A stretch of DNA of 51,351 nucleotides from Betaproteobacteria bacterium (GCA_025356695.1 JANXSE010000292.1:1-51351), one strand, 5' to 3'. Counted from the stretch's first letter, positions 44,178 to 51,351 are shown. Notes: a model not told the origin generated them from the letters alone. Program-made: numbers and translations.

Positions 44178-44639
44178 GTGGCTAAACACATCGACTTGAA
44201 CGTCAACGGGAAGGCTCGCGCTGTCGAGGCCGAACCTGACATGCCTTTGTTGTATGCACTGCGCGACAACCTTGAAATGAAAGAGCCGCGCTTCGGCTGC
44301 GGGCTGGCGCAATGCGGCGCCTGCACCGTGCTGCTCGACGGCGTGCCGACGCGCTCGTGCATCACGTCTGTCGGCACCGTCGGCAAACGCAAAGTCACCA
44401 CGGTCGCTGGCATCGGCAGCCCCGACAAGCCGCACAAAGTGCAGGTCGCATTTCTCGAAGAGCAGGTGCCGCAATGCGGCTTCTGCCTCAATGGCTGGAT
44501 GCTGACCTCGGTGGCGCTGCTGGATAAAAATCCGCGCCCGTCCGACGCGCAGATCCGCGACGCCCTGAGCGGCCTCAAATGCCGCTGCGGCACCCACATG
44601 AGCATCCTGCGCGCGGTCAAGCGTGCAGCACAGGCGTAA
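44178..44639 (+). CDS. Two-[2Fe-2S] subunit of a molybdenum hydroxylase (IorA-like)
   Basis: The 153-residue small subunit has a plant-type 2Fe-2S site (C41, C46, C49, C61) and an alpha-helical 2Fe-2S site (C100, C103, C135, C137), all intact. It passes electrons from the molybdopterin subunit. The start is GTG at 44178 with strong GGGGGAG upstream. It is followed 10 bp later by the large subunit, as in isoquinoline 1-oxidoreductase iorAB and nicotinate dehydrogenase pairs. It has no signal peptide and would be exported in complex with the Tat-tagged large subunit. Confidence 0.93.
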   Translation: MAKHIDLNVNGKARAVEAEPDMPLLYALRDNLEMKEPRFGCGLAQCGACTVLLDGVPTRSCITSVGTVGKRKVTTVAGIGSPDKPHKVQVAFLEEQVPQCGFCLNGWMLTSVALLDKNPRPSDAQIRDALSGLKCRCGTHMSILRAVKRAAQA

Positions 44640-44649
44640 GGAGAACAAC

Positions 44650-46917
44650 ATGACTGTGCAAATGAACCGTCGTGAATTTCTCGCTGGCGCCGGCGCGCTG
44701 ACCATCGCCGTGTTGCTGCCCGGTGTGACGCGCGAAGCCTACGCAGCCGGCGTGCAGGACTCGCGCCTCGGACTCAAGCCCGACCAGTTGTCGAGCTACA
44801 TCAGCATCAATCAGGACGGCAGCGTCATCGGCTGGACCGGCAAGGTCGACATGAGCCAGGGCACCGAGATCGGCTGGCTGAAGATGATCGCCGAAGAACT
44901 CGATATCGCGCCCGAGCGCGTCAGCATCGTGCAGGGCCACACCGCCGACACCGTCGACATGGGCGGCGCGTCGGGCTCGACAGGCATCTGGTTCGGCGGC
45001 ATCGCGCTGCGCAACGCGGCGGCCGAAGCACGCCTCGTATTGCTCGAAATGGCGTCCGCGAAACTCGGCGTGCCCGTCGATCAACTCACGGTCGATAACG
45101 GTGTCATCAGCGCGAACAGTAGCGCCGACAGCAAAAAAGTGTCGTACGGCGAACTGATCGGCGGCAAACACTTCGACGTGCAGCTCGTCTGGAACAAGGA
45201 ATACGGCAACGAGCTGAAAGTCGAAGGCCGCGCCAAAGTGAAATCGCCGTCGCAATACAAAATCGTCGGCAAGCCCGGCGTGCGCCGCCGCGACATCGCG
45301 CCGAAAGTGTTCGGCAGCGCCGAGAACATGAACGACGTCAAACTGCCGGGCATGTTGCACGGTCGCATGATCCGCCCGCCGGTCGCGGGTGCAGTGCCCG
45401 TTGCCGTGGATGAATCATCGGTGAAAAACATTCCCGGCGTGAAAGTCGTCTGGCAAAAAGATTTCCTCGGCCTCGTCGCACCGAAACAATGGGATGCGAT
45501 CCGCGCTGCGCGCCAATTGAAGGTGACGTGGTCGGGCGTGAAGCCGCCCTTCCCCGAGCAGAAAGACATCTACAACCACATCCGCGCCGGCAAATCGATG
45601 AAGCGCGACGAAGACGTCAAAGCCAACGGCGATGCCGAGGCCGCCTTCGCCGGCGCTGCGCGCGTGTTCGAAGCCTCATACGAGTGGCCGTTCCATTCGC
45701 ACGCCTCGATGGCGCCGGCCTGCGGCGTGGCCGACATGCGCGACGGTGAGGCCACCGTGTGGACAGGCGGACAGAAACCGCACTTCTGCCGCGACGGCAT
45801 CGCCAAGATGTTCAATATGCCGCAGGACAAAGTGAAAGTGCTGTTCATGACCGGCCCCGGTTCGTACGGCCGCAACGATTCGGGTGACGCGACGATGGAT
45901 GCCGCGGTGTTGTCGAAAGCTGTCGGCAAACCGGTGCGCGTGCAGGGCATGCGCCACGACGGCACACAGTGGGACCCGAAGTCACCGGCCTCGGTGCATG
46001 TTTCGCGCGCTGCCATCGACAAGGACGGCAAGGTTATCGGCTGGAACTTCGAGAGCAAAGGTTTTTCGCGGCGTGAATTTCATCGCGACGAAGGTTCGCC
46101 CGAACGCACGCTGGCCGGCCAGTTGACGGGCTGGCCGTTAAAACCGATCTGGATACTCGGCGTGCCGGCGGAATCGTATTCCTTCGCCAAGCGCAAGACC
46201 TCCGACACCATCGCACCGCTGATCGAGCGCGCCTCGCCCTTGCGCACCTCGCACATGCGCGACCCGGGCGGCCCGCAGATTCATTTCGCCTCCGAGTCGT
46301 TCATGGACGAACTGGCGCTGGCCACCAACATGGACGCCGTCGACTTCCGCCTCAAGTACCTGAGCAATCCGCGCGATATCGCCGTCGTCAAAACCGCTGC
46401 AGAGAAAGCCGGCTGGCAGCCGCACGTCGGCGCGCGCAAGCAGTTGCGCGGCGATGTCTATGTCGGCCAGGGCATTGCCTACGCCGTGCGCGGCGGCACG
46501 CGTGTGGCGGTGATCGCCGAAGTCGAGGTCAACAAGAACACGCACCGCGTGTGGGTAAAGCGTTATGTCGTCGCCCACGATTGCGGGCTTGTGATCGCGC
46601 CCGATCTCGCACGGCAGGCGCTCGAAGCGCAGATCGTGCAGACCACCAGCCGCGCGCTGTTCGAGGAAGTGAAGTTCAGCAACAAGAACGTCACCAGCGT
46701 CGATTGGCAGAGCTATCCGATTCTCGACATGAAAGACGCGCCGGAAGCCATCGACATCACACTGATGGATCGCCCCGACATCGCGCCCTCGGGTGTCGGC
46801 GAAGGCACCTGCCGTCCGCTGCCGGCAGCGATCGCCAACGCGATCTTCGATGCGACCGGCGTGCGTCTGCGGCAGGCGCCGTTCACGCCAGCGCGCTTGA
46901 AGGCGGGTTGGGTTTAG
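44650..46917 (+). CDS. Molybdopterin-binding large subunit of an aldehyde/N-heterocycle hydroxylase (IorB-like), Tat-exported
   Basis: The 755-residue protein starts with a twin-arginine signal, NRREFLAGAG (6-15). It then has the xanthine-dehydrogenase-type molybdopterin domains, with a QGTEIGWLKM cofactor region and the catalytic Glu in PSGVGEGTCRPLP near 717. There is no cytochrome c domain, unlike NicB, so the electron acceptor is unknown. The ATG at 44650 is preceded by AAGGAGA. Substrates in this family range from aldehydes to isoquinoline and nicotinate. No molybdenum-cofactor maturation factor such as xdhC is adjacent. Confidence 0.9.
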   Translation: MTVQMNRREFLAGAGALTIAVLLPGVTREAYAAGVQDSRLGLKPDQLSSYISINQDGSVIGWTGKVDMSQGTEIGWLKMIAEELDIAPERVSIVQGHTADTVDMGGASGSTGIWFGGIALRNAAAEARLVLLEMASAKLGVPVDQLTVDNGVISANSSADSKKVSYGELIGGKHFDVQLVWNKEYGNELKVEGRAKVKSPSQYKIVGKPGVRRRDIAPKVFGSAENMNDVKLPGMLHGRMIRPPVAGAVPVAVDESSVKNIPGVKVVWQKDFLGLVAPKQWDAIRAARQLKVTWSGVKPPFPEQKDIYNHIRAGKSMKRDEDVKANGDAEAAFAGAARVFEASYEWPFHSHASMAPACGVADMRDGEATVWTGGQKPHFCRDGIAKMFNMPQDKVKVLFMTGPGSYGRNDSGDATMDAAVLSKAVGKPVRVQGMRHDGTQWDPKSPASVHVSRAAIDKDGKVIGWNFESKGFSRREFHRDEGSPERTLAGQLTGWPLKPIWILGVPAESYSFAKRKTSDTIAPLIERASPLRTSHMRDPGGPQIHFASESFMDELALATNMDAVDFRLKYLSNPRDIAVVKTAAEKAGWQPHVGARKQLRGDVYVGQGIAYAVRGGTRVAVIAEVEVNKNTHRVWVKRYVVAHDCGLVIAPDLARQALEAQIVQTTSRALFEEVKFSNKNVTSVDWQSYPILDMKDAPEAIDITLMDRPDIAPSGVGEGTCRPLPAAIANAIFDATGVRLRQAPFTPARLKAGWV

Positions 46918-47222
46918 ACAGCGATAGGGATCTTCTCCCGCTCGCGGGGAAAAGTCGGGACGGGAGCAACGGTGTCGGTAAGCCCAACGCGGTTACCCCT
47001 CACCCCTGCCCTCTCCCACAAGGGGAGAGGGTGCTTGCTTAATCGCGCCGACATTTCGCTCGCCCCCTCGCTTTTCTCCTTCCCCCCTTGTGGGGGAAGG
47101 CAGAGATGGGGGGGGGTAAACACTGCTTAGCAACGCTGCACCCCTCACCCTGCCTCTCTCCCTCAATGGGAAAGAAAACCTGCTAACAACCCGCTGCACG
47201 CATCCAATCCCGGAGCACCACG
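46918..47222. other. Intergenic region (305 bp) filled by repeats
   Basis: No gene is seen. The gap between the IorB-like gene and Bug 4 is almost wholly made of CT-rich palindromic modules (see 46930-47187). It includes a run of nine G at 47108-47116, which is a likely slippage site. GGAG at 47212-47215 precedes the Bug 4 ATG. Confidence 0.8.
46930..47187. repeat. CT-rich palindromic repeat, copy C (compound)
   Basis: At least four modules. A degenerate one lies at 46930-46955 and CACCCCTGCCCTCTCCC...GGGGAGAGGG is at 47001-47031. CTCCTTCCCCCCTTG..GGGGGAAGG is at 47076-47100, and CACCCCTCACCCTGCCTCTC ending AACCTGCTAAC is at 47139-47187. Orientations alternate, as if two paired elements are stacked. 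Confidence 0.8.
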
Positions 47223-48239
47223 ATGAAACACTGCCAACGCGTCGCCTCGACCATTGCAATGTCGCCGGCCCTTCAATTACTGACCCTCGGCACTCTGCTC
47301 GCCGCCACCACGCCTGCCGCGTTCGCGCAATCCACGTTCCCGTCGCAACCGCTGCGCTTCATCGTCGCCACCGCACCGGGCGGAGGGCTCGATCTGTTTT
47401 CACGTCTGCTCGCCAAAGAACTCACTGCGCGCAGCGGCCAGCAGGTCATCGTCGAAAACCGTCCGGGTGCGGGCACCACCATCGCCAGCAACTTTGTTGC
47501 GCGCGCCAAAGCCGACGGCTATACGATATTGCTCAACACCTCGGCGCTGGCGATCAGCCCGGCGATGTATGACAAGCTGCCCTATGACACCGTGCGCGAT
47601 CTTGAGCCGGTGACCATGGGCGCATCGGCACCCAATGTGCTGGTGGTGCATCCCTCGCTGCCGGTGAAATCGGTGAAAGACCTGCTGGCGCTGGCGAAGA
47701 CGCGCGCCAATCGCGGCGACCCGATGCTCTACGGCTCCGGCGGCAGCGGCACCAACAGCCATCTCGCCGCCGCGCTGTTGTTCGAGATGGCAAACATTCG
47801 CGTGGTGCAGGTGCCGTACAAAAGCGGTTCGCTCGCCACCGTCGATGTGATCGCCGGGCAGGTGCCGGTGTTCGTCGACGCGGTGTCCAGCCTGCGCTCG
47901 CATCTGGCCTCGGGCAAACTGCGCGCGCTGGCGGTGTCGAGCGCGCAGCGCAGCGCCGCAGCGCCGGGCCTGCCGACGATTGCGGAGTCGGGCGTGCCCG
48001 GCTATGAATCGATGCAATGGTACGGTCTGCTGCTGCCCGCGGGCACGCCGCCCGAGCTCATCGCGTGGCTGCACCGCGAAACCACCGCGCTGCTGCGCGC
48101 CGCGCCATTCAAGGAACGCCTCGCCAGCGACGGCATGGACGTGGTGGCGAACACCCCGGAGGAATTCGCCGCGATGATCAAGGCCGACATCGCGAAGTGG
48201 ACGAAGTTGATCAAGGCGATCGGGTTGTCGCCGACGTAA
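47223..48239 (+). CDS. Bug-family TTT receptor 4
   Basis: The 338-residue receptor has a long signal peptide (about 1-37, ending PAAFAQ), the ligand loop TAPGGGLDLFSR and VIVENRPGAG. It follows the IorAB-like genes on the same strand, separated by the repeat-filled 305-bp gap. The GGG-D loop is shared with Bug 5 and differs from Bugs 1-3. Confidence 0.93.
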   Translation: MKHCQRVASTIAMSPALQLLTLGTLLAATTPAAFAQSTFPSQPLRFIVATAPGGGLDLFSRLLAKELTARSGQQVIVENRPGAGTTIASNFVARAKADGYTILLNTSALAISPAMYDKLPYDTVRDLEPVTMGASAPNVLVVHPSLPVKSVKDLLALAKTRANRGDPMLYGSGGSGTNSHLAAALLFEMANIRVVQVPYKSGSLATVDVIAGQVPVFVDAVSSLRSHLASGKLRALAVSSAQRSAAAPGLPTIAESGVPGYESMQWYGLLLPAGTPPELIAWLHRETTALLRAAPFKERLASDGMDVVANTPEEFAAMIKADIAKWTKLIKAIGLSPT

Positions 48240-48293
48240 CGGCGGCGCTTTTCGGCAGCATGCTGCGCGACACCGCGCGAAAACTTTTTGCCG

Positions 48294-48562
48294 CACCCCT
48301 CACCCCTGCCCTCTCCCTCCAGGGGAGAGGGCGCTTGCTAACAACCGGCTGCGCGCTTTTGCTTTTCTCCTTCCCCCCTTGAGGGGGAAGCAATCGCGAC
48401 ACGGCGTTCGCGTAGCGATCCGGGGCGGGAGCGATTGCCAGGCGCGCTACCCGCAAACAGCCGGCTTCGCCAGTAACCTGTCCGCGCGCCGGGATGGGGG
48501 GGACAACAGTGGCCGGCACTGCAACCACCCCTCACCCTGCCCCTTAAGCGGAGAGAAAACCA
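48294..48562. repeat. CT-rich palindromic repeat, copy D (compound)
   Basis: Module 1 (48294-48342) runs from CACCCCTCACCCC to GCTTGCTAAC. Module 2 (48363-48390) is TTTTCTCCTTCCCCCC-TTGA-GGGGGAAG. Module 3 (48526-48562) runs from CACCCCTCACCCTG to GAGAGAAAACCAAC. Modules 1 and 3 share orientation; module 2 is inverted. Confidence 0.8.
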
Positions 48563-48589
48563 ACGCTCTCGCACGGCCCCGCCACTCAT

Positions 48590-48619
48590 TTGCGGCAACC
48601 CCCATCCGCCGGTTATCAT
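48590..48619 (+). promoter_or_regulatory. Possible promoter of the VOC gene
   Basis: TATCAT (48614-48619, five of six -10 bases) lies 18 bp after TTGCGG (48590-48595), a weak -35. The leader to the ATG at 48671 would be about 45 nt. Confidence 0.4.
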
Positions 48620-48670
48620 GATCGCCCGCAGCACAATCACGCGCCCCCTTCCCTGCACAGGAGCACCCAC

Positions 48671-49117
48671 ATGGCCCTCACCCTCTTCCATCATTCATTC
48701 GCCATCAGCGATCTCGACGTCGCGCGCAGGTTCTACGGTGAAATGCTGCAATGCCCTGAAGGCCGCAAGCTGCCGGGCCGCGCCGATTTCAATTTCTTCG
48801 GCCATCACATCGTCGCGCATCTGGCGCCCGAAGAAGTGGTCGGCAACAAGGGCAAGAAAATCGGCGGCCAGCTCGCCACGCCGCTGCAGCATTTCGGCGT
48901 CGTGATGACGCTCGACGATTTCCGAAAAACCGCCGCGCGGCTCGAAAGCATGGACGCGACGTGGATCAACAAGCCCGTCAACACACAGCCCGGCACGGTG
49001 CGCGAACAGATGCTGATGACGGTGAGCGACGGCTGCGGCAACGCCATCGAGTTCAAGGGCCTCAACAACATCACCGACGTTTATGCGGTGAAGCCGGCGG
49101 AAACCACTACGGCCTGA
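48671..49117 (+). CDS. VOC-family protein (glyoxalase/ring-cleavage dioxygenase fold)
   Basis: A 148-residue protein with two beta-alpha-beta-beta-beta units of the vicinal oxygen chelate superfamily. Likely metal ligands are His near the N-terminus (FHHSFAISDLD), His in the LQHFGVVMT strand and Glu in GNAIEFKG. The fold covers glyoxalase I, extradiol dioxygenases and epimerases, so activity cannot be assigned. AGGAG precedes the ATG at 48671. Bug 5 follows after 41 bp on the same strand. Confidence 0.85.
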   Translation: MALTLFHHSFAISDLDVARRFYGEMLQCPEGRKLPGRADFNFFGHHIVAHLAPEEVVGNKGKKIGGQLATPLQHFGVVMTLDDFRKTAARLESMDATWINKPVNTQPGTVREQMLMTVSDGCGNAIEFKGLNNITDVYAVKPAETTTA

Positions 49118-49158
49118 TTGCGATTTTGCGGCACGCGCCCGCCGCCCACGGAGACACC

Positions 49159-50103
49159 ATGCACGCCTCAGTCATCACGCGACGGCTCGTCGTCGCCATC
49201 GCCCTCGCCTGCGCCACCGTCGCGCAGGCGCAGACCTACCCGAACAAACCGGTGCGCATCGTCACCGCCGCGCCCGGCGGCGGCGTCGATTACACCGCGC
49301 GCGTGCTCGCACAGGGCCTCGCAGTTTTGCTCGGCCAGCCCTTCATCATCGAGAACCGCGGCGGCGCCGCCACCATTCCCGCGCAGAACGTCGCCACCGC
49401 CGATGCCGACGGTTACACGCTGCTTCTGCACAACAACACGATCTGGACCGCGCCGCTGTTCGAAAAGCTGCCCGACTACATGTCGAACCTCGCGCCCATC
49501 GTGCTCGCGACGCGCTCGCCGAACATTCTGGTCATCCATCCGTCGGTCGCCGCACGCACGGTGAAAGAACTCATTGCGCTGGCGAAGGCAAAACCCGGCG
49601 AACTCAATTACGCCTCGGGCCCGGTCGGTGCGGCGAATTATCTCGCTGCCGAATTGTTCAACGCGATGGCCGGCGTGAAACTCGTGCGCGTCGGCTACAA
49701 AGGCGGCGCACCTGCGATGAGCGATCTGATGGGCGGCCAGGTGCAGGTGATGTTCGCCACCAGCGGTTCGATCATCCAGCACGTCAAGTCGGGCCGCCTG
49801 ATTGCGCTGGGCGTCACCGGCACCGAACAGACCGCGTTGGCCCCCGGCGTACCGACCATCGCCTCATCCGGCGTGCCCGGTTATGAATTGATCGCCATCT
49901 ACGGCCTCTTCGCGCCGGCAAAGACACCGGCCGCCATCATCACCGCCTTGAATAAAGCCTCGCTGCAGGTGCTGGCACAGCCCGACGTCAAGGAAAAATT
50001 CTTCACCGCCGGCATGGAAACCGGCGGCGGCACACCGAAGGATTTTGATGTCGCCGTCAAAGGCGATGTGGCGCGGATACAGAAAGCGATCAAGCCGCGT
50101 TAA
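49159..50103 (+). CDS. Bug-family TTT receptor 5
   Basis: The 314-residue receptor has a signal peptide (about 1-24, ending TVAQAQ), the ligand loop AAPGGGVDYTAR and IIENRGGAAT. The ATG at 49159 is preceded by GGAGA. It is probably co-transcribed with the VOC gene. Its closest loop relative in the window is Bug 4. Confidence 0.93.
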   Translation: MHASVITRRLVVAIALACATVAQAQTYPNKPVRIVTAAPGGGVDYTARVLAQGLAVLLGQPFIIENRGGAATIPAQNVATADADGYTLLLHNNTIWTAPLFEKLPDYMSNLAPIVLATRSPNILVIHPSVAARTVKELIALAKAKPGELNYASGPVGAANYLAAELFNAMAGVKLVRVGYKGGAPAMSDLMGGQVQVMFATSGSIIQHVKSGRLIALGVTGTEQTALAPGVPTIASSGVPGYELIAIYGLFAPAKTPAAIITALNKASLQVLAQPDVKEKFFTAGMETGGGTPKDFDVAVKGDVARIQKAIKPR

Positions 50104-50121
50104 GCGCGCGGCCGACGGCCA

Positions 50122-50154
50122 CCCCTCGGTTTTCTCCTTCCCCCCTTGAGGGGA
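50122..50154. repeat. CT-rich palindromic repeat, copy E, cut by the insertion element
   Basis: CACCCCTCGG then TTTTCTCCTTCCCCCC-TTGA-GGGG matches module 2 of copy D base for base up to about 50153, then changes abruptly to AATATTATACTTGACA. The lost second half marks the insertion point. Confidence 0.75.
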
Positions 50155-50163
50155 ATATTATAC

Positions 50164-50192
50164 TTGACATACCCACTTCCTTTCGTCATACT
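50164..50192 (+). promoter_or_regulatory. Transposase promoter
   Basis: A perfect -35 TTGACA (50164-50169) lies 17 bp before CATACT (50187-50192, four of six -10 bases). Transcription would begin near 50199, inside or just after the left arm of the hairpin at 50191-50215. Confidence 0.6.
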
Positions 50193-50215
50193 GGCTCCAC
50201 ATTCACCGGAGCCAG
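50191..50215 (+). promoter_or_regulatory. Hairpin covering the transposase ribosome binding site
   Basis: CTGGCTCC (50191-50198) pairs perfectly with GGAGCCAG (50208-50215) over a 9-nt loop. The right arm contains GGAG, the only ribosome site before the ATG at 50219. A transcript starting at the native promoter would lack the left arm, whereas read-through from outside would contain it and hide the site. Confidence 0.6.
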
Positions 50216-50218
50216 ACC

Positions 50219-51181
50219 ATGGAATCGATACTCACCAAGCAATACTTCCACGACGAAGCGGCGGCATACGCCTACGTAGAGGCTCGCCTTTGGTCTAAGG
50301 GCGCTGTATGCCCGCATTGCGGCGGCACCGAGCGTAACAAGCTGATGGGCGGCAAATCGACCCGCGTAGGCCTGTATAAATGCTACGACTGCCGTAAGCC
50401 CTTTACCGTCAAGATTGGCACCATATTCGAGTCGAGCCATATCCCGATGCACGTATGGTTGCAGGCGATCTACCTGATTTCGTCCAGCAAGAAAGGTATT
50501 AGCTCGCACCAGTTGCAGCGCACTCTGGGCATTACCATCAAATCGGCGTGGTTCCTCTCGCATCGCATCCGTGAGGCCATGAAGAACGACGGCGGCTTGT
50601 TCGGCACCAGCGGCGGCACTCTCGAAGCGGATGCTACCTATGTCGGCGGCAAGGAAAAGAACAAACACGCCAGCAAGCGCACCAAAGGTGCTAATGGCGG
50701 CATTGGTAAACAGTGCGTGTTCTCGCTGGTTGAGCGCGGTGGTGGCGTCCGCTCTTTCCATGTGCCGAGCGTCAACGTCAAGACTCTGAAGCCGATTCTC
50801 GAATCGCAAATCAATGTGGCTAAGGTCAATCTGATGACCGATGGAGAGCGTCCGCTGCGCGCCTTGCGCCCGATGTTCGCTAGCCATCAAACCGTTAACC
50901 ACGAAGCGGGCGAATACGTGCGCGGCGACGTTCACAGCAACACCATTGAGGGCTTTTTCAGCATCCTCAAGCGTGGCATCGTCGGCACCTTCCACCACGT
51001 TAGCCCGCAGCACTTGCAGCGTTACGTTTCGGAGTTCGATTTCCGTTACAACCATCGTGAGACTAAAGAGAAAGTCGGTGGTAAGTGGGTCAAGTTCGGC
51101 TCGAACGATACCGAGCGCGCTGATGCGTTGCTCGCTGGTGTCAAAGGTCGGCGGCTCACTTATCAAACGATTGACCGCTGA
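50219..51181 (+). CDS. IS1595-family (ISXO2-like) transposase
   Basis: The 320-residue transposase has an N-terminal zinc ribbon (C31xxC34, C55xxC58), a helix-turn-helix region (about 95-120) and an ISXO2-like catalytic domain with Asp138 (EADATYVGG), Asp208 (LMTDGE), Asn241/Glu244 (NTIEGFFS) and Lys251. All motifs are intact and the frame is unbroken, so it is probably active. A promoter and an RBS-sequestering hairpin lie directly upstream. Confidence 0.94.
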   Translation: MESILTKQYFHDEAAAYAYVEARLWSKGAVCPHCGGTERNKLMGGKSTRVGLYKCYDCRKPFTVKIGTIFESSHIPMHVWLQAIYLISSSKKGISSHQLQRTLGITIKSAWFLSHRIREAMKNDGGLFGTSGGTLEADATYVGGKEKNKHASKRTKGANGGIGKQCVFSLVERGGGVRSFHVPSVNVKTLKPILESQINVAKVNLMTDGERPLRALRPMFASHQTVNHEAGEYVRGDVHSNTIEGFFSILKRGIVGTFHHVSPQHLQRYVSEFDFRYNHRETKEKVGGKWVKFGSNDTERADALLAGVKGRRLTYQTIDR

Positions 51182-51222
51182 TACCGAACAACGACATTGG
51201 GCAGGCCGAAAATGGAGGCATT

Positions 51223-51351
51223 ATGCCAAAAAAGAAAAGGCGTGACACGCAAGCGAAGCAGTCTCAGCGATTCGTTGAGACTGCGCGCGCGCTTGAGACC
51301 GATGAAAGCGGTCGCGCCTTTGAGCAAGCAATGGATACGCTTTTACCAACC
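51223..51351 (+). CDS. IS1595-associated small passenger protein (partial, runs off the end)
   Basis: GGAGG (51214-51218) precedes an ATG at 51223 that opens 43 codons to the window edge without a stop. The product begins MPKKKRRDTQAKQSQRF, strongly basic, then becomes acidic (ETDESGRAFEQAMDTLLP). I recall similar short proteins next to IS1595-type transposases, but no function is known to me. It starts 41 bp after the transposase stop, consistent with one transcript. Confidence 0.7.
   Translation, partial: MPKKKRRDTQAKQSQRFVETARALETDESGRAFEQAMDTLLPT

Larger units (their letters stand above)
48240..48670. other. Intergenic region (431 bp) with repeats and the VOC promoter
   Basis: No gene is seen. 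It contains three CT-rich palindromic modules (48294-48562). Between them is an unrelated 7-bp stem, CAATCGC (48391-48397) with GCGATTG (48431-48437), across a 33-nt loop. A likely promoter for the VOC gene is at 48590-48619. Confidence 0.75.
50151..51351 (+). mobile_element. IS1595-family insertion element, left part
   Basis: The left boundary is inferred at about 50151-50154 from the loss of match to the interrupted repeat. The element holds a promoter, an RBS hairpin, the transposase gene and the start of a passenger gene. The right end lies beyond the window, so inverted repeats and target duplication cannot be checked. Confidence 0.8.

Noticed and set aside
46930..47187. CT-rich palindromes as plain Rho-independent terminators
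   Set aside because: They lack T-runs, come in facing pairs and share a long common sequence, which fits a dispersed repeat better. Secondary terminator activity is not excluded.
46930..48562. CRISPR-like array in the C-rich repeat blocks
   Set aside because: Modules vary in length, alternate in orientation and have no constant spacers; no cas genes are present.

Overview
The window looks like a chromosomal segment of a high-GC betaproteobacterium, probably Burkholderiales or a relative. Three things point there. The gene orders are typical of that class: aroQ-accB-accC-prmA-DUF3426-tpx, hemA-prfA-prmC-grxD, and algZ-algR-hemC-hemD-hemX-hemY beside argH. There is a BPSS1780-type membrane protein. 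There are five Bug-family (tripartite tricarboxylate transporter) solute receptors. No rRNA, CRISPR array, prophage or recognisable defence system is visible. Taxonomy is inferred from gene content only.

Bases 1-33,600 are mostly housekeeping. After a tRNA-Arg(CCG) come a membrane-anchored cytochrome c5-like protein and apaH, then a reverse-strand group of PfkB-type kinase, glycine-zipper lipoprotein and plsC, and then mscL facing dgkA. The reverse-strand cluster aroQ-accB-accC-prmA-DUF3426-gcvH-tpx covers malonyl-CoA priming, aromatic synthesis and L11 methylation. A second reverse-strand group (NAD-dependent epimerase, cutA, dsbD, tlpA) carries reducing power to the cell envelope. A CDP-glucoseen-reductase-type flavoprotein stands alone. 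The alg/hem cluster couples a LytS/AlgZ kinase and AlgR regulator to haem synthesis genes, with a thioredoxin-fold gene and an unknown secreted protein inserted. Next are argH, an AraC-Ogt fusion, a membrane protein, a large FAD/Fe-S D-2-hydroxyacid dehydrogenase with TauE and CPBP membrane proteins, and hemA-prfA-prmC-grxD.

Bases 33,600-50,150 are accessory catabolic DNA. In order they hold a dead D-2-hydroxyacid dehydrogenase fragment, a methylisocitrate-lyase-like gene (no prpC or prpD), a DUF1932-type dehydrogenase, a CaiB CoA-transferase with a CitE-type CoA-ester lyase, an RNase D-like exonuclease, a second divergent ArgH-family lyase, a Tat-exported molybdenum hydroxylase pair (iorAB-like) and a VOC protein. 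Five Bug receptors without TctA or TctB are interleaved with these. A CT-rich palindromic repeat family occupies the intergenic gaps of this region. A reasonable reading is a set of carboxylate-scavenging modules, each pairing a periplasmic receptor with an enzyme; substrates are unknown.

Bases 50,151-51,351 hold the left part of an IS1595-family element inserted in one of these repeats. It has a near-consensus promoter, a hairpin over the transposase ribosome binding site, the transposase gene and the start of a small passenger gene that runs off the window.
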